A stretch of DNA of 64,000 nt. Source: an uncultured Clostridia bacterium. Lineage in GTDB: Bacteria > Bacillota > Clostridia > Oscillospirales > Acutalibacteraceae. The DNA lies in NCBI GenBank assembly GCA_944384855.1, contig CALWUY010000009.1, positions 17,746 to 81,745 of the forward strand. The letters run 5' to 3'. Below are positions 38,143 through 46,972 of this stretch, in pieces (within the stretch, counting starts at the first letter, position 1; each line of letters opens with the position of its first letter). The position numbers and the translations under genes are program-made. The notes under the pieces were generated by a model that saw only the letters and a program-made list of their open reading frames with translations, had not been told where the DNA came from and did not search any database.

Positions 38143-38153
38143 GATTTGAAAAC

Positions 38154-38450
38154 TTATTCGGCTGCTTGTGCGTTTTCCTGCTCTTTCATCTTTGCAAAGC
38201 ATTCGCTGCAGTATACCGGACGGTCATCGCGCGGTACAAACGGTACGGTTGCTACGCCGCCGCAAGCAGCGCATACTGCTTCGTGCATTTCTCTCGGAGC
38301 TCTTCCGGCATTTTTGCGCTTGTCACGGCATGCCTTACAGCGCTGCGGTTCGTTTACAAAGCCCTTGGATTCGTAAAACTCCTGTTCCCTTGCAGTGAAT
38401 ACGAATTCCTCTCCGCAATCTTTGCAAACTAGTGTCTTGTCTTCAAACAT
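38154..38450 (-). CDS. Double zinc-ribbon domain protein
   Basis: 98 residues with two CxxC/CxxC sets: Cys9, Cys12 with Cys38, Cys41, and Cys60, Cys63 with Cys81, Cys84. The first unit (LVCKDCGEEFVFTAREQEFYESKGF, given as CKDCGEEFVFTAREQEFYE) is typical of the small 'probable zinc-ribbon' family found across Clostridia; molecular role unknown. GAGG is nine bases before the ATG. Its leader is largely made of a tRNA-like sequence. The SigH-type gene lies upstream on the same strand. Confidence 0.85.
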   Translation of the reverse strand: MFEDKTLVCKDCGEEFVFTAREQEFYESKGFVNEPQRCKACRDKRKNAGRAPREMHEAVCAACGGVATVPFVPRDDRPVYCSECFAKMKEQENAQAAE

Positions 38451-38480
38451 CTTTTTTTACCTCACTTGGTTTTCTTTTTT

Positions 38481-38543
38481 AGCCCCGGACGGAATTGCAC
38501 CGACATCTTTGTTTTTCAACGCTCTGCATTAAGCTACATGGGC
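38481..38543 (-). pseudogene. Degenerate tRNA-like sequence
   Basis: On the minus strand 63 bases begin GCCCATGTAGCTTAATGC and end GTCCGGGGCT. A four-pair acceptor core (GCCC/GGGC), a D-arm (GCTT/GAGC) and a T-arm (GTCGG/CCGTC, 4 of 5 pairs) around a seven-base loop (TGCAATT in place of TTCGANN) are visible, but no five-pair anticodon stem forms, only TTG/CAA around AAAAA. Too short and too damaged for a working tRNA; probably a relic, or a co-opted leader of the zinc-ribbon gene. A TATAAT box lies three bases upstream (38546-38551). Confidence 0.5.
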
Positions 38544-38563
38544 ATATTATAACGGATTGACCG

Positions 38564-39130
38564 TTATTTGCATTTTAATTTTTTCCTTATACGCGACATG
38601 GAATTATCAACCGCTTTTTCGGTAATATTTAGCCTTTTCGCAATACAGGAATAACTTTCTCCGTTAAGAAATAACTGCAATACTTTATATTCGAGCGAAG
38701 AAAGTTCTAATTTTATGGTATCGGTAAGAGTTTTTAAATCTTCCTTGTCAAAAAAAATTTTTTCGGGGCTGTTTGAATCTATTATCTCAAGATCGCTCAA
38801 AGAATCTACCAGCTCGTCCGGTATGTTTTTTTTTCTTTGCTGGTTTTTAATCACGGATAAAACCGACCGTTTAACGCAAACAGATGCAAAGGTAGAAAAA
38901 GATGATTTTGAAGAATCGAAATTTTTAACCGCTGTATATAAAGCAAATGTTGCTTCCTGTACAGCATCTTCCCTGTAGGTTTCGGGACAGAATTTGCGGA
39001 CATTAAACAATACAACGGGATAATACCGTTCAATTATAACCTGCATTAACTCGTATTTACCGCTGTTTATCAGAGAAACTATCTCGTTGTCTGACATATT
39101 CTTGTAATTTTCGACAAAACTAATACTCAT
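38564..39130 (-). CDS. RNA polymerase sigma factor, SigH-like
   Basis: 188 residues. Region 2 includes YREDAVQEATFALYTAVKNFD and FSTFASVCVKRSVLSVIKNQ; region 4 is SLEYKVLQLFLNGESYSCIA with KAVDNSMSRIRKKL, the SigH/Spo0H pattern (FxTFAxxCI-like and KxVDNALxRIKRK-like). SigH directs early sporulation and stationary-phase genes. The ATG at 39130 has GGAG five bases upstream. In many Firmicutes sigH precedes rpmG-secE-nusG; here a tRNA-like relic and a zinc-ribbon gene follow, so orthology to sigH should be tested. Confidence 0.8.
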   Translation of the reverse strand: MSISFVENYKNMSDNEIVSLINSGKYELMQVIIERYYPVVLFNVRKFCPETYREDAVQEATFALYTAVKNFDSSKSSFSTFASVCVKRSVLSVIKNQQRKKNIPDELVDSLSDLEIIDSNSPEKIFFDKEDLKTLTDTIKLELSSLEYKVLQLFLNGESYSCIAKRLNITEKAVDNSMSRIRKKLKCK

Positions 39131-39289
39131 CAACGCTCCAAAAACAGTATTATTCTACAAGTATACGACTATAATAACTTAAAACGCAAAAAATGTCAAG
39201 TAAAATTTGCTAATTACATTAATTTTAAATATTTTCAATAACTTTTTGTATATAATATTATATAATATATAATACTGCGCTGAGAATAA

Positions 39290-39318
39290 TTGACAAAACC
39301 CTTAAATTGTTTTATTAT
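39290..39318 (+). promoter_or_regulatory. Promoter of the phosphosugar mutase gene
   Basis: TTGACA (39290-39295), 17-base spacer, TATTAT (39313-39318), about 38 bases before the ATG. Confidence 0.85.
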
Positions 39319-39355
39319 ATAATTAATAAATTTATAAATAATACGGAGGTTCATA

Positions 39356-41065
39356 ATGATTAAAGAATTATATAAATTATGGTGTGAAAAAGCAGTAAAC
39401 GACCCCGACTTAATAAGAGAACTGAAAAGTATGGAAGGAAATGAGGAACTGATTTCGGACGCATTCTATACAAGCTTGGAATTCGGAACCGCCGGACTGC
39501 GCGGAGTGATAGGCGCCGGTACAAACCGTATGAACGTTTATACCGTAGGCCAGGCTTCCCAGGGTCTCGCCGAATATGTTAATTCCATAACTCCCCGCGG
39601 CAGCGTAGCAATAGCCTACGACAGCCGTATCAAATCTGACATGTTCGCAAAAACCGCCGCCGCAATCTTTGCCGCAAACGGAATAAAGGTTTATATTTAT
39701 AAGGAACTTATGCCGACGCCGATGCTTTCATTCGCCGTAAGAAGACTGAAATGCGACGCGGGCGTCGTAGTTACCGCGAGCCATAACCCATCAAAATATA
39801 ACGGATATAAAGCATACGGCGCAGACGGCACGCAGTTAGGACCCGAAGCCGCCGGATTTGTTATGTCTATCATGAAAAAAATAGATATTTTTTCCGAAAT
39901 TAAATCTATGGATTATGATACTGCCGTAGCGCAAGGAAAAATTGAATATATCGGCGATGATATCATTGAAGAATATCTTGACCGTGTAGAAGCTCAGCGC
40001 GTAGAAAAAAATACGGATTTATCCGCGCTGAAAGTAGTTTATACTCCGCTTAACGGCGCCGGCAACAAGCCGGTACGGGCAATACTTAAAAGAATAGGCG
40101 TTACGGATATAAGCGTTGTCCCGGAGCAGGAAAACCCCGACGGCAATTTCCCGACTGCGCCTTATCCCAATCCCGAAATACGTCAGGCTTTTGAATGCGC
40201 GCTTAAGCTTGCTGAAAAAACCGAGCCGGATATTCTGCTTGCTACCGACCCTGACAGTGACCGTGTGGGTATTGCGGTGAGAATAAACGGCGAGTATAAG
40301 CTTTTCAGCGGAAACGATGTCGGAGTACTGCTGCTTAACTATATTCTTGAACGCAGAACAGCAAACGGAACACTACCCAAAAACCCGGTAGCTGTAAAGA
40401 CCATTGTCTCCACTGAACTTTGTCAAAGAATTGCGGACAGTTACGGATGTGAACTTATAAATGTCCTTACCGGGTTTAAATTTATAGGCGAACAGATTTC
40501 AATACTCGAAGAAAAAAACCAGCCTGAACGTTTCATTTTCGGATATGAAGAAAGCTACGGATATCTTGCAGGCGACTACGCAAGAGACAAGGATGCCGTT
40601 GTAGGTTCTATGCTTATATGCGAAATGACGGCATATTACAAAAATTTGGGTAAAACTTTAGGAGACGTGCTGGAAGATATTTATAAAAAATACGGTTACT
40701 TCCGTGACGCTCAGGTAAGTTTCACCTGCGAAGGCCAGTCGGGCATGGAAAAAATCAAAAATATAATGGAAACACTGCGTAAAAATCCTCCGTCCCAAAT
40801 AGACGGCGATAAGGTAATTACCGTAAAGGATTATCTTAATTCTGTGTCAATAGATACTTCATCAAATACAAAAACAGTTCTAACACTGCCGAAATCCAAT
40901 GTTTTGGCTTACTTCTTGGACAGCGGATGCTCATTTATAGTCCGTCCGTCCGGTACAGAACCTAAAATTAAAATATATATCGGCGCTGTAGGATCTGACG
41001 AAAAGCTGGCAGACAGTAAAAAAGAAAGTATCATAAAAGCCGGAACCGAACTTTTAGGTTTTTGA
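39356..41065 (+). CDS. Phosphoglucomutase/phosphomannomutase (PgcA-type)
   Basis: 569 residues, the length of the Firmicute PgcA group. The phosphoserine loop is VTASHNPSKYNGYKAYG (Ser about 144), the metal loop is DPDSDRVGIA, the sugar loop is GYEESYGYLAGDYARDKD, and the phosphate-binding loop is RPSGTEPKIKIY. It interconverts hexose 1- and 6-phosphates, linking glycolysis to wall and glycan precursor synthesis. GGAGG precedes the ATG; a consensus promoter and downstream terminator make it a single-gene unit. Confidence 0.94.
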   Translation: MIKELYKLWCEKAVNDPDLIRELKSMEGNEELISDAFYTSLEFGTAGLRGVIGAGTNRMNVYTVGQASQGLAEYVNSITPRGSVAIAYDSRIKSDMFAKTAAAIFAANGIKVYIYKELMPTPMLSFAVRRLKCDAGVVVTASHNPSKYNGYKAYGADGTQLGPEAAGFVMSIMKKIDIFSEIKSMDYDTAVAQGKIEYIGDDIIEEYLDRVEAQRVEKNTDLSALKVVYTPLNGAGNKPVRAILKRIGVTDISVVPEQENPDGNFPTAPYPNPEIRQAFECALKLAEKTEPDILLATDPDSDRVGIAVRINGEYKLFSGNDVGVLLLNYILERRTANGTLPKNPVAVKTIVSTELCQRIADSYGCELINVLTGFKFIGEQISILEEKNQPERFIFGYEESYGYLAGDYARDKDAVVGSMLICEMTAYYKNLGKTLGDVLEDIYKKYGYFRDAQVSFTCEGQSGMEKIKNIMETLRKNPPSQIDGDKVITVKDYLNSVSIDTSSNTKTVLTLPKSNVLAYFLDSGCSFIVRPSGTEPKIKIYIGAVGSDEKLADSKKESIIKAGTELLGF

Positions 41066-41084
41066 TTTTAAAGAAGCTTAATAT

Positions 41085-41115
41085 AAATCCGCCTCACATA
41101 AAGTGAGGCGGATTT
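41085..41115. terminator. Bidirectional terminator between the mutase gene and UroD-like gene 2
   Basis: AAATCCGCCTCAC pairs with GTGAGGCGGATTT around a five-base loop; T-rich on the plus-strand side. Confidence 0.9.
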
Positions 41116-41151
41116 TAATATTCTTATACAAAATATAGTATTCCTCAATAT

Positions 41152-42195
41152 TTATTCTTCTCTTAATTCCCTTACAATTTCATTCATATTCAGATATCCT
41201 TCAACCGGAACATAGTCAGGGATCGAATTTCCCGATCCGAAGGCAAATCCCCCGTGTCCTTTGCATTTTGAAACCATTTCGGTAATATAATCCTGCATTT
41301 CCGGCTTTGTAAGACGGCAGACCGCGTCGGTATCTATTCCGCCGAAGTTTCCTATTTTATCCCCGTATTTTTTAACCCAAACATCAAATGTCGCAATTTG
41401 ATCCTCGTTGGAATGTTTGGCGTCTATTCCCGCTTCGATAATATCATCCATCACATTAAAAATCTGTCCGCAGGAATGAAGCAGAAACGGTTTGTTGTAA
41501 CTGTGTATCAAATCTATTATTTTTTTGTACTGCGGTATAATATGGGTTCTTATATCGTCCGCAGGCAGCATGGTATTGCTCTTATATCCCAAATCATCAC
41601 CGAATCTGCATACGCAGTATATATCTCCAAACTCTTTCATAAACCTTTTCCAGATTTTCAGGTTTGTCTGACCCACTTTTTCGAATAAGTCGCTGTAAAG
41701 CTCTTCATCATCAGACCTCAGATAACAAAGGTTTTCAAAACCTATGATATCCTGCACACATTCAAATATACCGTTGCCTACTCCTCCGACTGCTTTCATA
41801 CCCTCAGGCATCGCTTCCCTCAGCGCAGCAAAGATATCACTGTATGCCCTGAAATAATCGTCCGGAATTTCATCCCACGGATACCTTTCATAATCCGCTC
41901 TGTCCTCAATAGCGGGAGGTATCCCGTGACCGCCGAGCAGTCCGCTTCCTGGATACACCGGACCCGCGCACATTTCGAAAGACACCGTGTCATATCCCAT
42001 TTTTCTGAAAAATTCACAATAATGCGTCATATATTCAAGCTTGTCTCTGTAACTGCCGCTCAATAATCCGGAGATTTGTACGTTGAGTATTTTTTCTATA
42101 ATTCCGTCGCCTATAATATGTTCATAAAGCGGCAGCCTCGCCGACTCGACATTCCGGGCCGCGTTCAGCAAATTTCTGTAATCAGGTGCAAACAT
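41152..42195 (-). CDS. Uroporphyrinogen-decarboxylase-like (URO-D/MtaA fold) protein, copy 2
   Basis: 347 residues. The barrel C-terminus is recognisable: KPFLLHSCGQIFNVMDDIIEAGIDAKHSNEDQI is summarised here as FLLHSCGQ, DDIIEAGIDAKHSNE and GNFGGIDTD, the pattern of MtaA-like cobamide methyltransferases and their relatives. HemE's MRQAGRY is absent. The HSCG Cys and nearby His could bind zinc, as in MtaA, but no corrinoid protein gene is near. It is the last gene of the operon with isomerase, dehydrogenase and GH2 genes, so a role in sugar or sugar-ether metabolism is inferred. Confidence 0.75.
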   Translation of the reverse strand: MFAPDYRNLLNAARNVESARLPLYEHIIGDGIIEKILNVQISGLLSGSYRDKLEYMTHYCEFFRKMGYDTVSFEMCAGPVYPGSGLLGGHGIPPAIEDRADYERYPWDEIPDDYFRAYSDIFAALREAMPEGMKAVGGVGNGIFECVQDIIGFENLCYLRSDDEELYSDLFEKVGQTNLKIWKRFMKEFGDIYCVCRFGDDLGYKSNTMLPADDIRTHIIPQYKKIIDLIHSYNKPFLLHSCGQIFNVMDDIIEAGIDAKHSNEDQIATFDVWVKKYGDKIGNFGGIDTDAVCRLTKPEMQDYITEMVSKCKGHGGFAFGSGNSIPDYVPVEGYLNMNEIVRELREE

Positions 42196-42278
42196 ATTTC
42201 TCCTCCCTTTACTTTTTGCAGTACCGCCGATCTACCGTCAGAACGATAAACCCGTTTTTCCATGATTGAATATAAAAA

Positions 42279-45032
42279 CTATTCAATAACGGCTGCATCT
42301 AAATTCCAGCCGGAAACATTAAAATTCTCAGGATATTCGCCTTTTTCTGCCATAACAGTAAGTATAATTCTTCGTTTTTCGCTGACGTCAAGCAGAAAAT
42401 AATTATCGCTAAGATAATATGGCGCGGATTCATCCGAATGAATGCAAACCGGAAACGCAGGCAGATTTCCGGTATTTCCCACCAAAATCTCACTTACCGT
42501 TCTGTCGGCTGTCCGGCTTCTGCGAACAACTTTTGCTTTTACTGAGGTTTTGCCTGCTTTGCACACTGTTTCTTTAAGCCACGGACCGTGCTCATAAATC
42601 GGATTTTGATGCGGTACCGAGCGCATTTCCTTACGTTTTTGACTGTCTTTGAACAGTTTAATGCACTTTGGCCAGCAAACCGTGCGCAGTGTGCTTTTTC
42701 CGTCGGTGATTTCAGCGGTCAATATGAACGAACTGTCGCTGTAACCGTCCGGAATTTTAAAGTTTCCGCATAATAACTCCGTCTTTGTATCATTTAAAGT
42801 TATATCGGATTCATACTTAAAATCAACACTCCATTTCGGTGAAAATATTTTTACCGAAACGGACAAATCGGTTTTTTCTCCGCTGTCATTGAATATGACC
42901 GCCGTGACCGGAAACTCCTCTTCGGGAGCAAACACAAGTTCCGGAACCCTGAGCATTACCGCTAAGGGAGAATATGCGTTTTTTACCGCGTAATACGGCG
43001 CTATAGGATATCCCATTCCGTCAACCAGCTGTATTCCTACAGTCGTCCACGGTCTTTTAAATACCCACGGCATTATTCCCGCCGTCACCGGGTAATTATC
43101 CCTCATTGAGAAAATCATTGTCTGATAGAATTCATACGACGCGATTTGAGTTGCCTCGGCAAAATCCGAAAGGGATATATTTTTTATTACATCGGCAACG
43201 GTTGATGCCCTGGCTATCATCCGAGGTATACGGTCAGGATTATATTCGACAAAATGCGCTAAAAAATCCGGGTATTTTTCCATCTCTCCGCGGTCAAAAA
43301 GATCAGGGAGCCGATTTTCAAGACTTTCATATTCGTCATTTGAAATAAATCGTTTGAGACTTGATATATTTGGAAAAGAATGTATCCCCGATTCTCCCAC
43401 AAAAGGCAGATCCTTATAAAATTTCTGAAAACAGACCGGCTCAATATCACAGTATATATGAGCGCTTCCGCCGTCAGCCGTTGTTCTCATAAAAGGCCGC
43501 AGAGGATCTAAATCCTCTATGCTTCTCTGAATAACAAACATCGCCGCGGCATTGCCTACAGCATACGGATTAAATTCGTTGCCGCCGCAGTGAACTGCTA
43601 AAGACGGATTATTGCGTATTCTGTAAAGATTCAGCATCATCTGTTCTTCCAAAACGTCCTGAGGATATTTCGGAACTTCCGTATTTGCTATAAACCAATC
43701 CTGCCATACAAGTATTCCGTATTGATTACAGTAATTATAAAAAGTATCAGATTCGGGATATCCGCCGCCGTTCCAGATTCTTAACAGTTCTATACCGGCA
43801 TTCTTAGCGGTTTCAATCGTCCATTTTATTTCTTCTCTGTTTTCTCTATAAAGGAAATCGACCGGCATGCTGTTCATACCCTTGAGAAAAAATTTTTTCC
43901 CGTTTACTTCAAACTGAAACTTTCCCCATCTGTGCCGGTATTTTCCTCCCGGAGTCTGCAGCAACTTAACTGTTCTTATGCCGAAATCAAAGGTCAACAT
44001 ATCAAGTTTTTCCTGATTATCATACAAAGAAAGCCGTATTTCGTAGAGAAACGGATCACCCATAGTATGAGGATACCATAATTTAGGGTTATTGAGCACG
44101 AAGGTCTTTTCAAAAAAAACAGATGAATAATACAATGGATTTATTCCGCTCTTTGAACGGTCGCTCAGATATACTTCATCGTCAAACGATAAAACAATAT
44201 TGCCCGTTTCTTTTTCTGCCATTTCAAACGAAAGAATAAGCGGATGCAGACATTTTTCTCCTGTCAACCCGTTGTCATACGCTCTGGTATAATCGTAACA
44301 GCCTGAATTTATACCGGTATCACAATTCAGCTCATCTATTATACCGTCAGTGATTTCCGCCTCCAATTTCAATGCTGCCGTATTGCCGTCAATATTCACC
44401 GTAGAAAGCACAGGACGGGAAATGTGTATCGGATTTAAAAATTCCATCCTGACTCCCCGCCAAATACCCATAATCATAAAATTCCGGCTCCCCGATTCCT
44501 CATCGCCTGCCGCGCACCAGGGAACTATCTGCGTATTTGTACGGTTAATGTTTCTCGGAGTAAAATCAGGATCTGCGTATGACGGAGCGGTTATTTCAAC
44601 AATAAGCCGGTTTTCTCCCCCGAAATTGATTATCTCACCCACTGAAACAAACGGACCGCCGAACATACCCCGGTGTTCTCCGACAAGCACTCCGTTAAGC
44701 CATATTTTTGAGTAATATGCCAGTCCGTCAAAACACAGCACCGTATATTTTCCTTTTAACTTGCGGTCAACAAAAAAAGTTTTTTTGTAATACCATACTT
44801 TTTCTCTTACCCATAAGTATTTTTCAGAATTGGTACATTCATACGGATGCGGGAGCAGTCCTGCTTCATAAAGATTTAAATATGTGGATTTAGGAATATC
44901 GGCTATATATGTATCACTGTTAAAATCAGGTTCATCGGTTTTTTTATTTTCAAAGGTAAAACTCCATTTTCCGTTTAAATCCAGATGAAAGCTATCTTTA
45001 CGAGATTCAATATAAAAAGGACTTGTAATCAT
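42279..45032 (-). CDS. GH2 family glycosidase, beta-mannosidase-like, cytosolic
   Basis: 917 residues with the GH2 order: jelly-roll (about 15-200, LDLNGKWSFTF opening), immunoglobulin-like domain, TIM barrel, then C-terminal beta domains. The acid/base is Glu486 in HCGGNEFNPY and the likely nucleophile is Glu547 in FVGESGIHSFPN; LRIWNGGGYPESDTFYNYC precedes them, as in beta-mannosidases. No signal peptide. Expected substrate: short beta-linked mannosides or related oligosaccharides, but GH2 specificity cannot be fixed from motifs. Third gene of the 46.8-41.2 kb operon. Confidence 0.88.
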   Translation of the reverse strand: MITSPFYIESRKDSFHLDLNGKWSFTFENKKTDEPDFNSDTYIADIPKSTYLNLYEAGLLPHPYECTNSEKYLWVREKVWYYKKTFFVDRKLKGKYTVLCFDGLAYYSKIWLNGVLVGEHRGMFGGPFVSVGEIINFGGENRLIVEITAPSYADPDFTPRNINRTNTQIVPWCAAGDEESGSRNFMIMGIWRGVRMEFLNPIHISRPVLSTVNIDGNTAALKLEAEITDGIIDELNCDTGINSGCYDYTRAYDNGLTGEKCLHPLILSFEMAEKETGNIVLSFDDEVYLSDRSKSGINPLYYSSVFFEKTFVLNNPKLWYPHTMGDPFLYEIRLSLYDNQEKLDMLTFDFGIRTVKLLQTPGGKYRHRWGKFQFEVNGKKFFLKGMNSMPVDFLYRENREEIKWTIETAKNAGIELLRIWNGGGYPESDTFYNYCNQYGILVWQDWFIANTEVPKYPQDVLEEQMMLNLYRIRNNPSLAVHCGGNEFNPYAVGNAAAMFVIQRSIEDLDPLRPFMRTTADGGSAHIYCDIEPVCFQKFYKDLPFVGESGIHSFPNISSLKRFISNDEYESLENRLPDLFDRGEMEKYPDFLAHFVEYNPDRIPRMIARASTVADVIKNISLSDFAEATQIASYEFYQTMIFSMRDNYPVTAGIMPWVFKRPWTTVGIQLVDGMGYPIAPYYAVKNAYSPLAVMLRVPELVFAPEEEFPVTAVIFNDSGEKTDLSVSVKIFSPKWSVDFKYESDITLNDTKTELLCGNFKIPDGYSDSSFILTAEITDGKSTLRTVCWPKCIKLFKDSQKRKEMRSVPHQNPIYEHGPWLKETVCKAGKTSVKAKVVRRSRTADRTVSEILVGNTGNLPAFPVCIHSDESAPYYLSDNYFLLDVSEKRRIILTVMAEKGEYPENFNVSGWNLDAAVIE

Positions 45033-45065
45033 TTTGTATTCGCTCCCGTATCATAAAAATTTATT

Positions 45066-46067
45066 TTACGCCATTGTTTCAAGCATTTTTAAAGTTACCT
45101 CGTATCTGTTTTTCCCGCCGTTTATATATATAGAAAACTCTTCTGCCATATACTCAGCCATACGGTGTACCTCGTCTCCACTGCTTCCGGCAATATGGGG
45201 AGTAAGTATGCAGTTCTCAAGACTGTATAATCTGCTTGCGGAAACCGGCGGTTCCGGATAGGTGACATCAAGCACAGCAGTTAAATCAGGTCTTGCTTCA
45301 AGTGTATTTATAAGATCGCTTTCCACAACCTGTGCTCCCCTTCCGGTATTGATGAACACACTGTACGGCAACATTTTTGAAAAAAGCTTTCCGTCTAACA
45401 TTCCTTTTGTATTCTCGTTGTCTGCGAGATGATTTGATATCACACGGCAATCCGAAAAAATCTCTTCCAAACCGCATTTTTTAACCTTGAGGCTATCCGC
45501 TTCGCTGTCATCAAGAAAAGGATCAAATACCGATATATTTAACTTATGGCTCTTCAAAAACTTTATCACAAGCTTTCCTATCATTCCGGCTCCTATTATG
45601 CCGACCTTCGCTCCGTAATTTCCTCTGTAATAAAAAAATTCTTTCCTCGCCTGTTCATAATTTCCGGATGACGTTTCCCCTATAACCTTAAAAAAGCCTT
45701 TATTTGCAAGAATTATCTGCGCCGACGTATACTCTGCCACCGGAACCGCGTTTGCCGCCCATGCGCTGAATACTTTTACATTGTTTTCAAGAAAAGGTCT
45801 CGCAAAAGCCTGCACGGTACCCGCCGCATAGAAAACACATTTAAGCAGTGGAAAACACTCTGAAATTTCCTCTTTTGAAAACTTCGGCATACCCCAAGTG
45901 GAAAAAATATACTCGGTATCCTTAAACTTATAAGGCGAGTCAATAATATCGCGTTTTGAATATATATTTTTATCCAATCCGGCTGTTTTTTCGAGCAGAG
46001 AAACAATATTCTCGCTATATACGTTTTTTACGGTCTCGGAATTTTCACATATAAAAACAGATTTCAT
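45066..46067 (-). CDS. D-isomer-specific 2-hydroxyacid dehydrogenase family protein
   Basis: 333 residues. The NAD-binding loop is VGIIGAGMIGKLVIKFL (GAGMIG about 159-164); the catalytic Arg is in NTGRGAQVVES, the Glu in DVTYPEPP and the His in TPHIAGSSG, so the active site is complete. It would interconvert a 2-keto acid and a D-2-hydroxy acid with NAD(P)H; the substrate is unknown, but a sugar-acid derivative is plausible in this operon. The ATG overlaps the stop of the isomerase-like gene (ATGA), indicating coupling. Confidence 0.88.
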   Translation of the reverse strand: MKSVFICENSETVKNVYSENIVSLLEKTAGLDKNIYSKRDIIDSPYKFKDTEYIFSTWGMPKFSKEEISECFPLLKCVFYAAGTVQAFARPFLENNVKVFSAWAANAVPVAEYTSAQIILANKGFFKVIGETSSGNYEQARKEFFYYRGNYGAKVGIIGAGMIGKLVIKFLKSHKLNISVFDPFLDDSEADSLKVKKCGLEEIFSDCRVISNHLADNENTKGMLDGKLFSKMLPYSVFINTGRGAQVVESDLINTLEARPDLTAVLDVTYPEPPVSASRLYSLENCILTPHIAGSSGDEVHRMAEYMAEEFSIYINGGKNRYEVTLKMLETMA

Positions 46068-46813
46068 ATTAATTCTCCCGTAATTTCTTTAAGCGTTTCT
46101 GCCTCCGTAACAAGAGTTTCCAATTTTCCGTCAGGCATAAACTCCAGAAGCGCCGGCTGTCCGTCAAAATATTTAAAATATCTGCGCCAAACTTCTTTCG
46201 CATCGGCTAAAGGATACCGCTTATCATCACTGTCCCAATTGAATACATGTATTATTTCTGTAACATCCGATATTTTTTCGGCATACTCAAGATTTTCCGT
46301 TTCGTTTTTATACTGATTAGGCTGCCAGTACATTCCGAAATTTTCCGAATTTACAGTCTTTATCAATCTTACGGTTTCATCAGCCGTATCGGTAAACGTA
46401 TTATTGTGGCACTCAAGACAAAGCTTAACATTTTCTTTGCGTGCGATTTCCGCAAGATGCGCGCACTGTTCAAAAAGCAGTTTTTTCTCATCCCGCGAAT
46501 ATTCAGCCGCTCCCTTTGTTCCGCACCATATTCTTAAGATATCCGTACCGAGTATTTTGGCAGCGTTTATGTATTCAAAAATATCGTTTATACTGTTTTG
46601 ACCTATCCTGTAATACGTTCCGTAGGAACAGCATTCGATACCGTTTTCTCTGCACCCTTTTTCGATTTTTCTGAGATCGTCGAAATCATCCTTTTTAGCG
46701 TGAATATCACTGCCCCACTCTATGCACGAAAGTCCGGCAGATGAGGCTGCCTTTATAATCTCATCCGGAGTGTTTTCTCTGAAAGATACCGATACAAGTC
46801 CTGCTTTGAACAT
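46064..46813 (-). CDS. Sugar phosphate isomerase/epimerase-like TIM barrel (AP_endonuc_2 family)
   Basis: 249 residues from the ATG at 46813 (GGGGTGA site). Xylose-isomerase-like TIM barrel: CIEWGSDIHAK (about 33-43), LCLECHNNTFTDTADE (about 138-153; metal-ligand Glu and His), MYWQPNQYKN (about 171-180) and ALLEFMPDG (Glu ligand near 232). Members include hydroxypyruvate and tagatose epimerases and the enzymes acting on 3-keto sugars; specificity is not readable. First gene of the catabolic operon, with its own promoter. Confidence 0.83.
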   Translation of the reverse strand: MFKAGLVSVSFRENTPDEIIKAASSAGLSCIEWGSDIHAKKDDFDDLRKIEKGCRENGIECCSYGTYYRIGQNSINDIFEYINAAKILGTDILRIWCGTKGAAEYSRDEKKLLFEQCAHLAEIARKENVKLCLECHNNTFTDTADETVRLIKTVNSENFGMYWQPNQYKNETENLEYAEKISDVTEIIHVFNWDSDDKRYPLADAKEVWRRYFKYFDGQPALLEFMPDGKLETLVTEAETLKEITGELI

Positions 46814-46862
46814 ATCTATCACCCCATAATACTGCGTACGGATTTAATATTATCCGTAACCC

Positions 46863-46935
46863 GATATACATTGCGGGTAATGCGTAAAGATTCCAAAAAA
46901 CAACTCAAATCTTCGCTTTACCCGCAAAGTATATC
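46863..46935. repeat. Large imperfect inverted repeat in the leader of the sugar operon
   Basis: Left arm 46863-46892 and right arm 46908-46935 pair over nearly 28 bases (GATATAC, GCGGGTAA and AAGATT blocks match) around a 15-base loop. On the minus strand it begins at the -10 box of the isomerase operon promoter and fills the 5' leader. There is no T run, so it is not a simple terminator. A second smaller dyad, TACGGAT/ATCCGTA, lies at 46838-46859. It may be an operator, a leader structure or a remnant of a miniature element. Confidence 0.7.
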
Positions 46936-46956
46936 ATATACCGCCTGATTTTTCAA
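46928..46956 (-). promoter_or_regulatory. Promoter of the isomerase-dehydrogenase-GH2-UroD operon
   Basis: Minus strand TTGAAA (46951-46956), 17-base spacer, TATACT (46928-46933), located just after the spoIVB stop codon. Confidence 0.75.
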
Positions 46957-46972
46957 CATCAAAATAATACTG

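Noticed and set aside
38481-38543. Functional tRNA gene
   Set aside because: No five-pair anticodon stem, shortened D-loop and mutated T-loop; treated as a relic or tRNA-like leader.
46863-46935. Rho-independent terminator of spoIVB
   Set aside because: No T tract follows the stem on the minus strand, and the repeat starts at the -10 of the next operon.
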